A stretch of 64,000 nt of DNA from Acanthopleuribacter pedis. GTDB taxonomy: Bacteria; Acidobacteriota; Holophagae; Acanthopleuribacterales; Acanthopleuribacteraceae. A model generated the notes under the pieces. That model was not told where the DNA came from. It ran no database searches and saw only the letters and a list, made by a program, of their open reading frames with translations. Shown piece after piece: positions 48,293 to 57,536 of the stretch (the stretch's first letter is position 1; the number at the start of each line of letters is the position of its first letter). A program made the position numbers and the translations under genes. Location: positions 62,001-126,000 of the forward strand of contig NZ_JAFREP010000017.1 of NCBI RefSeq assembly GCF_017377855.1, given 5' to 3'.

Positions 48293-50779
48293 GTGCTCAG
48301 ATGGTCAAAAATTGGGGTGCTAGGCGCCCTCTTCCTTTCAGGTCTGCCCCTGTTGGCCCAGGGGCAGGTGATTGGTAAGGTTCTCACCGCTGCTGGTCGT
48401 CAACCGGACGTACAGATTACCCTTCGAAATGCTTCCGGGGCTGTACAAAAGTCCACGGTTTCTGACCAACGCGGCTCCTTTCGCTTTCGCGACTTGGACG
48501 CCGACACCTATATCCTAAACTTCTCCGGCGATGGCCTGGAGACCTACGTTCGAGACAATGTCGTCGTGCCCGACGGCCAAATCGTGGTCATCGAAGTGAC
48601 CATGGAACCCACCAGCAGTTTGGTAAACGTTCTGCGCGTTGCCTCGGCATCGAGACGTGCGGAACGTATCGTTGAAGCGCCTGCCGCCGTATCGTTCGTT
48701 TCCGCGCAGGACATTTCAGCCCAAAGCGGTCACAACCAGTTCCCGCGCATTCTGCAAAACAAGCCGGGTGTTGAAATCGCCCAGTCCGGTATTTACGATT
48801 TCAACCTGAACACGCGTGGTTTTAACTCCTCCCTCAACCGCCGCATTTTGACCCTGGTCGACGGCCGCGACGTATCGACCACCCTGCTCGGTAACCCCGA
48901 ATGGTCGGCGATGGCGACCAACCTCGACGAGGTTGAAAACATCGAATTGGTACGTGGTCCCGGTTCCGCACTTTACGGTGCCAACGCGTTTAACGGTGTT
49001 TTGAACATCACCACCAAACGCCCCGTTGACTCCTTGGGTGGCTGGTTCTCACTGACCGGCGGCGAGCTGGACACCAAACGTGCCGAGCTGCGTTATGCCG
49101 GTGAGTTCGGTTTCGGTTGGTCCTACCGCGTCACCGGTAGCTGGACCGAGTCCGACACTTGGACCCAATCGCGTAACTCGCTGGACAGTTTGGAATACGC
49201 CGGTCTCGACGCCGGTGACCTTGAAGCCTTTTCCGTTGAAGAAGGTTTCGAGAGTACGATTCTCTCCGCGCGCTTCGACAAAGAATTCTTGCAAGGTTGG
49301 GTCTTCTCCGTAGAAGTCGGTACCACCACTGTTGAGAACCCCACTGCTGTAACCGGTATCGGCCGCGTTCAGATCAACGAGGTTGAGCGTCCCTATTTCC
49401 GCAGCAGCTTTAGCACCAACAACTGGGAATTTAGTTTCTGGCGTTACGAGCGCGATACGCCCGAAGGTCAGACCGCCCTGGCCAACGGCGCGGTTTTCTA
49501 CGAGGATTCCTACAACCAACAATTGGAAATTCAAGCCAACTACGACTTCTTTGACGAACGTTTGTTAGTCACTTTTGGTGGTTCTTACAGCGAGCAAGAG
49601 GTTGATACGGCCACGCCCGCGGGTAACCAGTCCTTGATCAGCAGTGTTCAAGACGGTGACCAGCAAGCCGTTTACGCCCAGGCGACGATCAAGCTGACCG
49701 ATCAGTTTGACTTCATCCTCGCCGGTCGTTACGACGAATCAAGTTTGATTGACAGCCAGTTCTCGCCCAAGGGTGGTCTGGTATGGAAACTCAACACCAA
49801 CAACACCGTTCGTTTTACCTACAACGAGGCGTTCCAGGCGCCCACCTACTCCGAATTCTTCCTGCGCGCACCGACCACCACGGTTCCTTATCAGGCCGTT
49901 GTCGCCGGTGTTGCCCAGAACTTGGCCGCCGCCGGTGTACCGGTTACGCCCGAGCAGTTGATCCAACTCGTGGGTTGGCAAAACGGTCCCGGTCTCGGTT
50001 TCGGTAACACCGACCTTGAGCCGGAAGAAGTCACCTCATTTGAACTTGGTTACAAAGGTGTGATCAACGAGAAACTGTTCTTGACGGTGGATCTGTTTAG
50101 CTCCAACCTCAAAAACTTCGTTTCCGACTTGAGCTCCCTGCCGGTTCCCGGTGTCCCTGGTTACCAAATGACCCAGGCCGATCAGCAGCGCATCACCGCC
50201 GCCTTCGGTCCTCAATTGGCACCACTGGTAATCGGTGGTCTGGTTCAAGGTTTGGGCGCGGTTGGTACCGGTTTCACCAACTACAGCTCCGCCGCTTTCG
50301 GCGGGATCGGTGAGAACAACCTGGCCGAAGGCCAGCCGTTTGCCACCTTCACCTACCAAAACGCGGGTGAGGTTGACACGGAAGGTTTCGACATCGGTGT
50401 TCAGTACTTCTTCGACGACAACTGGAGTTTTCTCGGTAACGTGAGCTGGTTTGACTTCGACGTTGTTTCGGGTAACGCGGCTACTCTGGTACCCAATGCC
50501 CCTGAAACCAAGTACAACCTGGGTGTTAGCTACAAGGACGCTCGTTGGAACGGCAGCCTCAACTACCGTTGGGTTGACGACTTTTTCTGGTCGGCCGGTG
50601 TATTCGAGGGTGAAGTTCCCAGCTACGACATCATCGACTTGATCTTGTCGTACAACGTGTTGGAATCCCTGCGCTTCGAACTGAACGCTTCCAACGTAAC
50701 CGACGAAGAGCACTTCGAAATCTTCGGTGGTTCCTTGATTGGTCGTCGTATTCACTTCACCGCAAACTACCGCTTCTAA
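48293..50779 (+). CDS. TonB-dependent outer-membrane receptor with N-terminal carboxypeptidase-regulatory-like domain
   Basis: 828 residues. Signal peptide (about 1-24, WSKIGVLGALFLSGLPLLAQ), then a CarboxypepD_reg beta domain (about 26-105: VIGKVLTAAGRQPDVQITLR, FRFRDLDADTYILNF). The plug follows at about 110-250, with AAVSFVSAQDISAQ, LVDGRDVSTTLLGNPEW and ELVRGPGSALYGANAFNGVLNI. The barrel ends ANYRF with the terminal Phe. The domain order resembles SusC-like and OmpA-Cna-type Acidobacteriota receptors, but no SusD partner is next to it. Start is GTG 48293 with GGAGG 7 nt upstream, chosen over ATG 48161 because the signal peptide begins there. Ligand unknown. Confidence 0.94.
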   Translation: MLRWSKIGVLGALFLSGLPLLAQGQVIGKVLTAAGRQPDVQITLRNASGAVQKSTVSDQRGSFRFRDLDADTYILNFSGDGLETYVRDNVVVPDGQIVVIEVTMEPTSSLVNVLRVASASRRAERIVEAPAAVSFVSAQDISAQSGHNQFPRILQNKPGVEIAQSGIYDFNLNTRGFNSSLNRRILTLVDGRDVSTTLLGNPEWSAMATNLDEVENIELVRGPGSALYGANAFNGVLNITTKRPVDSLGGWFSLTGGELDTKRAELRYAGEFGFGWSYRVTGSWTESDTWTQSRNSLDSLEYAGLDAGDLEAFSVEEGFESTILSARFDKEFLQGWVFSVEVGTTTVENPTAVTGIGRVQINEVERPYFRSSFSTNNWEFSFWRYERDTPEGQTALANGAVFYEDSYNQQLEIQANYDFFDERLLVTFGGSYSEQEVDTATPAGNQSLISSVQDGDQQAVYAQATIKLTDQFDFILAGRYDESSLIDSQFSPKGGLVWKLNTNNTVRFTYNEAFQAPTYSEFFLRAPTTTVPYQAVVAGVAQNLAAAGVPVTPEQLIQLVGWQNGPGLGFGNTDLEPEEVTSFELGYKGVINEKLFLTVDLFSSNLKNFVSDLSSLPVPGVPGYQMTQADQQRITAAFGPQLAPLVIGGLVQGLGAVGTGFTNYSSAAFGGIGENNLAEGQPFATFTYQNAGEVDTEGFDIGVQYFFDDNWSFLGNVSWFDFDVVSGNAATLVPNAPETKYNLGVSYKDARWNGSLNYRWVDDFFWSAGVFEGEVPSYDIIDLILSYNVLESLRFELNASNVTDEEHFEIFGGSLIGRRIHFTANYRF

Positions 50780-51296
50780 TCGACCGCGTCGCCGCACGGC
50801 GGTTGGTCATCAAAAAGGCTCCTCGCAAGAGGGGCCTTTGTTTTTTATGGGATTAGACGGGTTCCGGTGTGAGCCGCAATGATCCGATACACTTGATGTA
50901 GATTTGGCTGGTTGACGACTTTGTGACTTGTGTAACTTAATCTTTTGACGTCGTTTTGTAATATGTCGCTAAAATAATCTCGCATTCACTGGGTAAATCC
51001 TTTAATGCCAATTAACTTATTTGATAAATTACAGCGAGTGCCCTGTGAATTAACAAAAAAATCCGGGTAACGCGAGCAACCTTTTCGTATTCATTCCTAG
51101 CGGTTCCCTCGCGCGTGTTTTCATCCACGTTGCACCGCCTGGTCCACCTTGAACCCCATTCTACGCTTGATGATTCCTGCTGAATCGGCCGTTGCCATTG
51201 TGTCACTTTCCGGTAAGAGATCCGCGAGGTGGATCGCGAAACCTCGGTTCCACGGTACAATACGCTGTACTCAGCTTTTTTCGTCCAGAGGTCCCA
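50780..51296. other. 517-bp intergenic region before the kinase gene
   Basis: Apart from the terminator at 50812-50846, I see TTGACG (50945-50950) and TAAAAT (50970-50975) with a 19-bp spacer, a poor promoter candidate. The stretch around 50940-51060 is AT-rich. No gene. Confidence 0.4.
50812..50846 (+). terminator. Rho-independent terminator of the second TonB receptor gene
   Basis: AAAGGCTCCTC (50814-50824) pairs with GAGGGGCCTTT (50829-50839), with a GCAA loop and a following run of T residues. Confidence 0.85.
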
Positions 51297-54200
51297 ATGA
51301 CCGACAGTTTACCCATGCGGTCGACATCGGAAACATCGTCCACGTCGGAGGACGCCCTTTTTCCCAGACGTACGTCCCAGCGCCGGAGCGCGGACGACGG
51401 GCTGATTGGGCGTCGCTTGGGCCGTTACCGCATCCACGAGTTGGTGGGGCGCGGTGGTTTGGGATCGGTTTACAAAGCCTATGATGAAAAGCTTCGCCGT
51501 CATGTTGCACTGAAAGTACTGGATAAAATCGAAGGCGATGATTGGCATGCACGGGTCCTGGAGGAAGCCCAGGCCCAGGCCAGGGTTGAGCACCAGCATA
51601 TATGCAAGGTGTTTGATGTAAGCCAATTGGATGAACGTACCTGCATCGCCATGCAATTCATCAAAGGGCGAACCCTGATCGACGCCGCTCATTTTATGAA
51701 GATGGATGAGAAGGTGAAGGTGCTGCAGCAGGTGTCGGAAGCGGTACACACCGCCCACCGTCTGGGGATGGTCCACCGTGATTTGAAACCGAGCAACATT
51801 ATGGTGGAGATTGACGCCCAAGGTGAACACAAGCCGTATGTTTTGGATTTCGGCCTGGCCCGTGACCTTAATCCCTACCGCGCCAATACGCCGGGTTCGA
51901 TCAACGGTTCGCCCCACTACATGTCGCCGGAGCAAGCGAGCGGCGCAGGCAGCCAGTTTAGCCGTCAAAGCGATGTGTACAGTTTGGGCGCCACCCTGTA
52001 CCACGTGTTGTGTGGCGAGCCGCCGATAAAAGGCGAATCCCGCAACGAAATTATCCAGCGGGCCCAGGTTGAGGTTCCGGTCGCACCCCGTAAACGCAAC
52101 CCCGATATTCCGATGGACCTCAATGTGATTGTGATGAAATGTCTGGAGAAGGATCCCGACCGACGCTATGACTCGGCGCTTTCCCTTGCCAACGACCTCC
52201 AGCGCTACCTCAACCGCGACCCGATCATGGCTTTGTCGCCCTCGTTTTCTTATTACCTCAAAAAAATGATCGCCAAGCACCGTGCCTTGTTTTCGGTAAC
52301 AGTGGTTGCCATGACGATGCTGTTGTTCATTGGTGGGCTCAGCATGCATGTGCAGTACAAAAACCGCGAACGCGCGCGCCTGTTGCAACGGTTTGTGGCG
52401 CAGGTGGAAAGCATGGAGTGGTTCTTGCGCGTGGCCAAAATGATGCCGCGACAAGATATACGGCCGCAAAAACACCGTGTTCGTGAGCAAATCGCCAAGA
52501 TCGAAGGGGACATGTCCGAGATCGGCCGGCTAGGGGCCGGTCCAGGTTATTACGCCATTGGTCGCGGTTACCTGTTGCTGGAGGAATACGAGAAAGCGCG
52601 CACGAATCTGGAACGGGCGGTTGATCACGATTTTGGTTCGCCGGAGGTTTATCGGGCTTTGGCTGAAACGCTGGGCGCACTCTATGATCGCGCACTCCGC
52701 GACATTCAACATACCTCCGACCGTCAGTTAAAGAAGGCCGAGGAAGAACGCATTCAGCGCGAGTTTCGCGACCCCGCGGTCGAAGCCTTTAAACGTTCGT
52801 CCGAGGGCTGGTTGGACGGGGCGAATTACCTAGAAGCGACCCTGGCTTATTACGAGGAAGATTTCGATCTCGCGCGTGGCAAGGCGCGCGCCGCCTTTCG
52901 GGACGACCCCTGGTTTTATGAGGCGCGGTTGCTCGAGGCCAAAATTTTTATGGCTCTGGCCGAGAAGGCACGCGATGACGGCAATTACCACCATGCGGAG
53001 GATACCCTCAAGGAAGCTTCGCATGCCATTGGGGAAGTTCAGCGCATCGCACCCAGTGACATTAGCGCTTACTTGTTGGAAATGGATCGCTTGCGCGTTC
53101 TTTTTTTTCAAGATACACGCACGGGTCGCGAAGCGGATACCGCCCATGATCGCTTTAAGGTGGTCAGCGAGCAGGCCTTGGAGATCGATCCCGCCGACCT
53201 CCACGTGATTGCCAAAAAGGCGCAAATGCTTTTCCATTGGGGTGAATACGTCTGGTTTTACCAAGGCGGCAATCCACAGAAAGAAATTGATACCGCTCGG
53301 GAACTGCTTGAACCCGTGATGGAGAAACACGGCGATTTTGCGCCCTTCCACAAGGCGCGAAGTCATGTGTACATGCTCCAGGCCGGTTTTGAGGTGGAAC
53401 GTGGGATCAATCCTTCTGTTTCTTTCGATAAAGCGATCGCTTCCTTGCAACGGCTTCTGGAACTCAATCCGAGTGACATGCTGTCCTACAATACGCTCGG
53501 TCTTGTGTACTGGAATCGCGCCGACTACCTGTATCAAACCGGCAAGGATCCCTCCAACGACCTTTCCGAGGCGAGGTTTCACTTTCATCAACTGAAAAAT
53601 GAACGCGAGGACTTGGCGGTGACCTACAACAGCCTGGGGTTGGTGAATTGGACCCAGGCTGAATACCTGCGTTTCAATCATCAAGACCCGTTACCTTATT
53701 ACGACAAGGCGATTGGTTCGTTCGAGCAAGCGATTCAACGCAATCAAATGGAGTTCGCTTATTCGAACTTGGCGGCGGTTGCCAATACCAAAGCCGATTA
53801 TTTGCGACGCGCGGGCAAAGATCCCACGGATGCCTTGGCGGTGACGCGCAATACGGTCGAAGCCGGTCTGACGATTAACACGGACGATCCCGATTTACAT
53901 TATGAGCGGGGGCGGTCCTGGCTGATCACGGCACAACATGTGATGGACCGAGGCGAATCACCGTTGGAAGCCTTTGCCGCGGCCAAGGAAGCTTTGGAGA
54001 AGGTGCTGACGATTAGCGGTGATTGGTATGGTAGCCATTTGGAAATGGGAGAATACTACCTGATTCAGGCTTGCTGGGCGCACGGCCGCGAAGACCAGTC
54101 CGCCTCGGAAGAAATGTGGCGGAAGGCTTTGGATTACGTGGAAAAGGCCGTGGCCATCAATCCATTGACCAATCGGGGCAAAGGATTGATGGGCCAAATT

Positions 54201-54359
54201 TGGTTACTGGCCGCGCGGCAGGCCGCCACCGAGGCCGAAAAACAAGTGCGGCTAAAACGTGCCGTCGACCACTTCGAGGCGTGTTTTGCGCGGCTCAATC
54301 CCGAAAACGAACTTTTTCGCGGCGATTATGAGCGGGCCAAGGAACTGCTTTCCCCCTAG
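51297..54359 (+). CDS. PknB-type serine/threonine kinase with TPR-rich extracytoplasmic domain
   Basis: 1020 residues. The kinase domain spans about 40-305. It shows the glycine loop LVGRGGLGSVYKAYD, the VALKVL lysine, HRDLKPSNIM (His160 to Asp162), DFGLARD and the APE-like MSPEQAS. A membrane segment follows (about 328-350, VTVVAMTMLLFIGGLSM). From about 360 to 1020 the chain is built of TPR-like helical pairs, e.g. NTLGLVYWNRADYLYQTGKDP and the related NSLGLVNWTQAEYLRFNHQDP. The outer part may sense or dock a partner. AGAGG precedes ATG 51297. It stands alone; kinases with TPR tails are common in Acidobacteriota and Planctomycetota. Confidence 0.93.
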   Translation: MTDSLPMRSTSETSSTSEDALFPRRTSQRRSADDGLIGRRLGRYRIHELVGRGGLGSVYKAYDEKLRRHVALKVLDKIEGDDWHARVLEEAQAQARVEHQHICKVFDVSQLDERTCIAMQFIKGRTLIDAAHFMKMDEKVKVLQQVSEAVHTAHRLGMVHRDLKPSNIMVEIDAQGEHKPYVLDFGLARDLNPYRANTPGSINGSPHYMSPEQASGAGSQFSRQSDVYSLGATLYHVLCGEPPIKGESRNEIIQRAQVEVPVAPRKRNPDIPMDLNVIVMKCLEKDPDRRYDSALSLANDLQRYLNRDPIMALSPSFSYYLKKMIAKHRALFSVTVVAMTMLLFIGGLSMHVQYKNRERARLLQRFVAQVESMEWFLRVAKMMPRQDIRPQKHRVREQIAKIEGDMSEIGRLGAGPGYYAIGRGYLLLEEYEKARTNLERAVDHDFGSPEVYRALAETLGALYDRALRDIQHTSDRQLKKAEEERIQREFRDPAVEAFKRSSEGWLDGANYLEATLAYYEEDFDLARGKARAAFRDDPWFYEARLLEAKIFMALAEKARDDGNYHHAEDTLKEASHAIGEVQRIAPSDISAYLLEMDRLRVLFFQDTRTGREADTAHDRFKVVSEQALEIDPADLHVIAKKAQMLFHWGEYVWFYQGGNPQKEIDTARELLEPVMEKHGDFAPFHKARSHVYMLQAGFEVERGINPSVSFDKAIASLQRLLELNPSDMLSYNTLGLVYWNRADYLYQTGKDPSNDLSEARFHFHQLKNEREDLAVTYNSLGLVNWTQAEYLRFNHQDPLPYYDKAIGSFEQAIQRNQMEFAYSNLAAVANTKADYLRRAGKDPTDALAVTRNTVEAGLTINTDDPDLHYERGRSWLITAQHVMDRGESPLEAFAAAKEALEKVLTISGDWYGSHLEMGEYYLIQACWAHGREDQSASEEMWRKALDYVEKAVAINPLTNRGKGLMGQIWLLAARQAATEAEKQVRLKRAVDHFEACFARLNPENELFRGDYERAKELLSP

Positions 54360-54400
54360 TCCTGCCATTCTCACCAGAATTCGTCGCTACTTTTTGGCAT

Positions 54401-55165
54401 TTAGTTGGTTTGGCCCATGCGTTGGTAGGTGTCCTTCATCTCTTGGATCCCGCGCATATTGTTGCCGAAAATGGAACGGGAGGCGTCTTCCACGGCAGGT
54501 TGCAGCAGCATGACGCTAAGGACGTGGTTGGTCATGAAATCGTCGACCGGTTCGGTATAGGGCTGGGGGGTTAGGGAGTCAACAACGGTCAGTTCGTTAT
54601 CAAGCCAAGCGCTGATGACCACCCAATGGAGGTTACCGCTTTGGCGTCGGCGGATGAGGGTAAGGGCGTAATGGCCGCTTTCCAAGTGATTTTGTAGGTG
54701 CCGGCGTGCCGGTACAGGATCTTGTAGGTCGAGGACGGCGGTGGCGAACCCGTCTTGATGCACAACCCGCAAAATGTCGGGCTGAACCGTGCCGAGCGTG
54801 GTTGCGTCGAAAGGGTTGGCGCGCCGGTCGACGCCGAGTCGAAAACGCAGGTCGGCGGCGGCGGGGTCGAGGCTGTAGCTCTTGTAAATGGCCGATAATG
54901 AATGAAGGCCGCAGGTATGACCTTCGGTTTGGTTTTCGCCCTGAATCGGGTTGGGTAGCGCGCTTGGTTTTTGTTGCGCGTCGCTTGCGTAGTATTTGCC
55001 GCTACGTCGATTGGGACCGGAATCCGGTGGCCCGACGAAGTAGCAAACAGGAATCAGGCAGCACAAGAAAAGCGCGATGAGTTTTCGTTTTCGGCCTTTT
55101 CGCTGTTGGAACAGATAGCCGTTTTCAATATAGGGATCTTTTAGGGGTCGGGGTTCTTTTTCCAT
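54401..55165 (-). CDS. Membrane-anchored C39-like cysteine peptidase
   Basis: 254 residues. One membrane segment near 30-45 (KLIALFLCCLIPVCYFVG) follows a basic N-terminus (QQRKGRKRK), so the rest is likely outside the membrane. TEGHTCGLHSLSAIYKSY gives the Cys-centred motif and NLHWVVISAWLDNELTVVDS the catalytic His with a following Asp, as in peptidase C39 and C39-like domains. Those of ABC exporters cut double-glycine leaders; free-standing forms are less well known. No exporter or leader-peptide gene is adjacent. AGGA precedes ATG 55165. It converges with the kinase gene across 41 bp. Confidence 0.75.
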   Translation of the reverse strand: MEKEPRPLKDPYIENGYLFQQRKGRKRKLIALFLCCLIPVCYFVGPPDSGPNRRSGKYYASDAQQKPSALPNPIQGENQTEGHTCGLHSLSAIYKSYSLDPAAADLRFRLGVDRRANPFDATTLGTVQPDILRVVHQDGFATAVLDLQDPVPARRHLQNHLESGHYALTLIRRRQSGNLHWVVISAWLDNELTVVDSLTPQPYTEPVDDFMTNHVLSVMLLQPAVEDASRSIFGNNMRGIQEMKDTYQRMGQTN

Positions 55166-55340
55166 AAATATCCTGCTGTCTGATAAGAACTTGGCGGCTT
55201 TTTGCAAAAATAGGGGCAAATAGTGGACAAGAAAAGCAAAAGAACTATATTAACAGGGTTGGCCGACTGATCGAAACTCGGTGGGCCGGCATAGGGACGC
55301 GGTCGCTAACCGCGTCGGTATGAAATGAAGGAGGGCCGAA

Positions 55341-55529
55341 ATGGCCAAGAACAAGAAGCGGCAAAAGGCCGCGAGTGAGCAGGCCAAGGAATTGCGCAAG
55401 CTCATGGGACGCCGTGATTGGGGCGGAATCAATCCGGTAACGCGGGTGATGCCCAACAAGAAAAAAGACCAACGCGCGCGCAAGGCCAAACACAAGGGTC
55501 GAGGGTTCGACCCTTATTTGGCCGCCTGA
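55341..55529 (+). CDS. Small very basic protein, unknown function
   Basis: 62 residues with about one third Lys or Arg. It opens MAKNKKRQKAASEQAKELRK and ends KGRGFDPYLAA. No signal peptide, membrane segment or known domain. GGAGG lies 8 nt upstream of the ATG, the strongest argument for a real gene. The composition suggests binding to nucleic acid or the ribosome. It lies between two minus-strand genes, the C39-like peptidase and cinA, and overlaps neither. Confidence 0.55.
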   Translation: MAKNKKRQKAASEQAKELRKLMGRRDWGGINPVTRVMPNKKKDQRARKAKHKGRGFDPYLAA

Positions 55530-55600
55530 CATTGCATTTGTTTTGTTGCAAGCGCGGGACGAGACCCGCATTTACAAGAACACAAACGCTGCTTCATTCA

Positions 55601-56890
55601 TCACAGCTTATCGGTTTGGAAGGAGACGACTTTTAGGAACTTCGAGGTCGGTTCGAGCGAGACGCCTTCCAAGCTTCGGCGCAGCATGTCGAGTGCAATC
55701 GTGGCTGAGAGGATGCGGATTTTCTCGCGACCCCAGTTGGGAAGTTGGAGCAGCATGCTGACCAACTGTTCCGGTGAGGCAAGCCCGAAGGCGACGGTGC
55801 CGACGGGTTTGGTTTCAGTGCCGCCGCCGGGTCCGGCGATGCCGGAGACGGCGAGGGCGTGACTGACCTTGCCGTGTTTCACCGCGCCCGCGGCCATGGC
55901 GGCCGCAACCTCGGTGGATACGGCGCCGACCGAATCGAATAAGGCGTTGGGGACACCGAGCATGTCGTGTTTGGCGGCGTTGGTGTAGGTGACGTAACCC
56001 CGGTGGAACCATGCGGAACTGCCTGAGTTGTCGACAATACGCGAGGCGATCATGCCGCCGGTGCAGCTTTCGGCCGTGGCCAGGGTGAAGCCGTGTTTGA
56101 TCATTTCGTCTTGAAGTCGCAGTTCCAAGCTTGCGTTGCCTTCAAAAACCACATTGTCGCCAAAGGCCGCGCGTAGCTCGGGCAGGAAGGCCTCGGCCTG
56201 TTGTTCCGCTTCCTCGCCGGCGCCCATCAATTTGACCTCGGTGTAGGGAAAGGTGGCGCGGTAGCCGACGCGCACGCCCGTGGGAACCCTTAGGGCGGCG
56301 GTCAGGTCGTTGATGCGCGCTTCGCCAATACCGAAGGTGGTGATCTTTTTGACAAATGCCGCGCGTGGCCCGCCCAGATGCTCCGCGAGGTGCGGCATGA
56401 TCTGTTCGCGCATCATCTTGTGGAGTTCAAAAGGGGGGCCGGGCGTGAAGTACACCCAGGCGCGGTGAATTTGAACCACAAAACCACAGGCGGTCCCGCG
56501 CGGGTTATCGAGGATTTGGGCCGATTTTGGCAGGCGCGCTTGCTTGAGTTGGCGTTCGCTGACCGTGCGCCCCTGTTGGGCGAATTTGCTGTTGAGTTGT
56601 TGCACCCATTCGGGAAAAAGCACCAGGTCCTCGTTGAGGGCGTGGGCCGCGGCTTGCGCTGAGAAATCGTCGTCGGTCGGCCCGAGGCCGCCGTTAACGA
56701 TGATGACGTCCGCGCTGCGTGCACGGGTACACAATTGCTCGACCAACTCGGGTAAGCGATCTCCGATGGTGTAGCGGCGGGAAACCTCGAGGCCTTGGTC
56801 GGTGAGGAAACGGCTCAGCCAGGTGGCATTGCCGTCGGCAATTTGACCGGAGAGGACCTCCTCCCCGGTTGTCATGATTTCTACCTTCAT
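55601..56890 (-). CDS. cinA: CinA: NMN deamidase / competence-damage-inducible protein
   Basis: 429 residues. The N-terminal MoaB-like domain shows TTGEEVLSGQIADGNATWLS and VNGGLGPTDDD (about 6-70). The C-terminal PncC domain shows ATAESCTGGMIASRIVDNSGSS (about 265-285), then AVSGIAGPGGGTETKPVGTV. PncC removes the amide from nicotinamide mononucleotide, recycling NAD; the N-terminal domain hydrolyses ADP-ribose in studied members. The length is standard. It is the last gene of a minus-strand run with the symporter and rfbC, 63 bp after rfbC. The ATG at 56890 lacks a strong ribosome site. Confidence 0.93.
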   Translation of the reverse strand: MKVEIMTTGEEVLSGQIADGNATWLSRFLTDQGLEVSRRYTIGDRLPELVEQLCTRARSADVIIVNGGLGPTDDDFSAQAAAHALNEDLVLFPEWVQQLNSKFAQQGRTVSERQLKQARLPKSAQILDNPRGTACGFVVQIHRAWVYFTPGPPFELHKMMREQIMPHLAEHLGGPRAAFVKKITTFGIGEARINDLTAALRVPTGVRVGYRATFPYTEVKLMGAGEEAEQQAEAFLPELRAAFGDNVVFEGNASLELRLQDEMIKHGFTLATAESCTGGMIASRIVDNSGSSAWFHRGYVTYTNAAKHDMLGVPNALFDSVGAVSTEVAAAMAAGAVKHGKVSHALAVSGIAGPGGGTETKPVGTVAFGLASPEQLVSMLLQLPNWGREKIRILSATIALDMLRRSLEGVSLEPTSKFLKVVSFQTDKL

Positions 56891-56953
56891 TAATTCGATC
56901 CTGCTGATGGGCTTGGGCGGTTACGGATTGCCCGTTTCACGGCCCTGTCGCCG

Positions 56954-57493
56954 TTAGTCCAGTTGGAGGTCCTTGAACAGCGGATGCACCAAATCTTTGT
57001 CGCTCAGCACGGCGTTTTCGGTGTCGGGCCAGTTTAAACCGAGCTGGGGGTCGGACCAAATAACGCCACGCTCGTCTTGGGGTGACCAGTAATCGGTGCA
57101 TTTGTAGATGACCTCGGCGGTGTCGCTGGTTACCTGAAAGCCGTGGGCGAAACCAACGGGAACCCAAAGCATTTGTTTGTTTTCGCCGGAAAGCGTGGCG
57201 GAAACGCTTTGTCCGAAGGTCGGTGAGTTGGGGCGGATATCGACGGCGACATCCCAAATTTCGCCGGCGATGCAGCGCACCAGTTTTCCTTGCCAGCGGT
57301 TGACCTGGTAATGCAGGCCGCGCAGGGTGCCTTTCACCGATTTGGAGTGGTTATCTTGGACGAATTCGTCCTTAATACCGAGCTCTATAAAGACGCGTCG
57401 GTTGTAGGCCTCCATAAAGAAACCGCGGTGATCCGCAAAAACGCGCGGGGTGAGGAGCAGGGGACCTTCAACATCGAACTTTGTGACTTCCAT
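56954..57493 (-). CDS. rfbC: dTDP-4-dehydrorhamnose 3,5-epimerase
   Basis: 179 residues of the RmlC cupin. The catalytic His lies in GTLRGLHYQ and Lys in QGKLVRCIAGEIWDVAVDIR. The active-site Tyr is in CTDYWSPQDERGVIW, with HGF in FAHGFQVTSD. It epimerises C3 and C5 of the 4-keto sugar on the way to dTDP-L-rhamnose. RmlA, RmlB and RmlD are not nearby, unlike most genomes. ATG 57493 with GAGG 8 nt upstream is chosen; an in-frame longer start at 57601 would overlap the symporter. Co-transcribed between the symporter (43 bp gap) and cinA. Confidence 0.93.
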   Translation of the reverse strand: MEVTKFDVEGPLLLTPRVFADHRGFFMEAYNRRVFIELGIKDEFVQDNHSKSVKGTLRGLHYQVNRWQGKLVRCIAGEIWDVAVDIRPNSPTFGQSVSATLSGENKQMLWVPVGFAHGFQVTSDTAEVIYKCTDYWSPQDERGVIWSDPQLGLNWPDTENAVLSDKDLVHPLFKDLQLD

Positions 57494-57536
57494 GACGATA
57501 CCTCGCTGAAGTGTAACTAGGCGTTGGGTGAATCTT

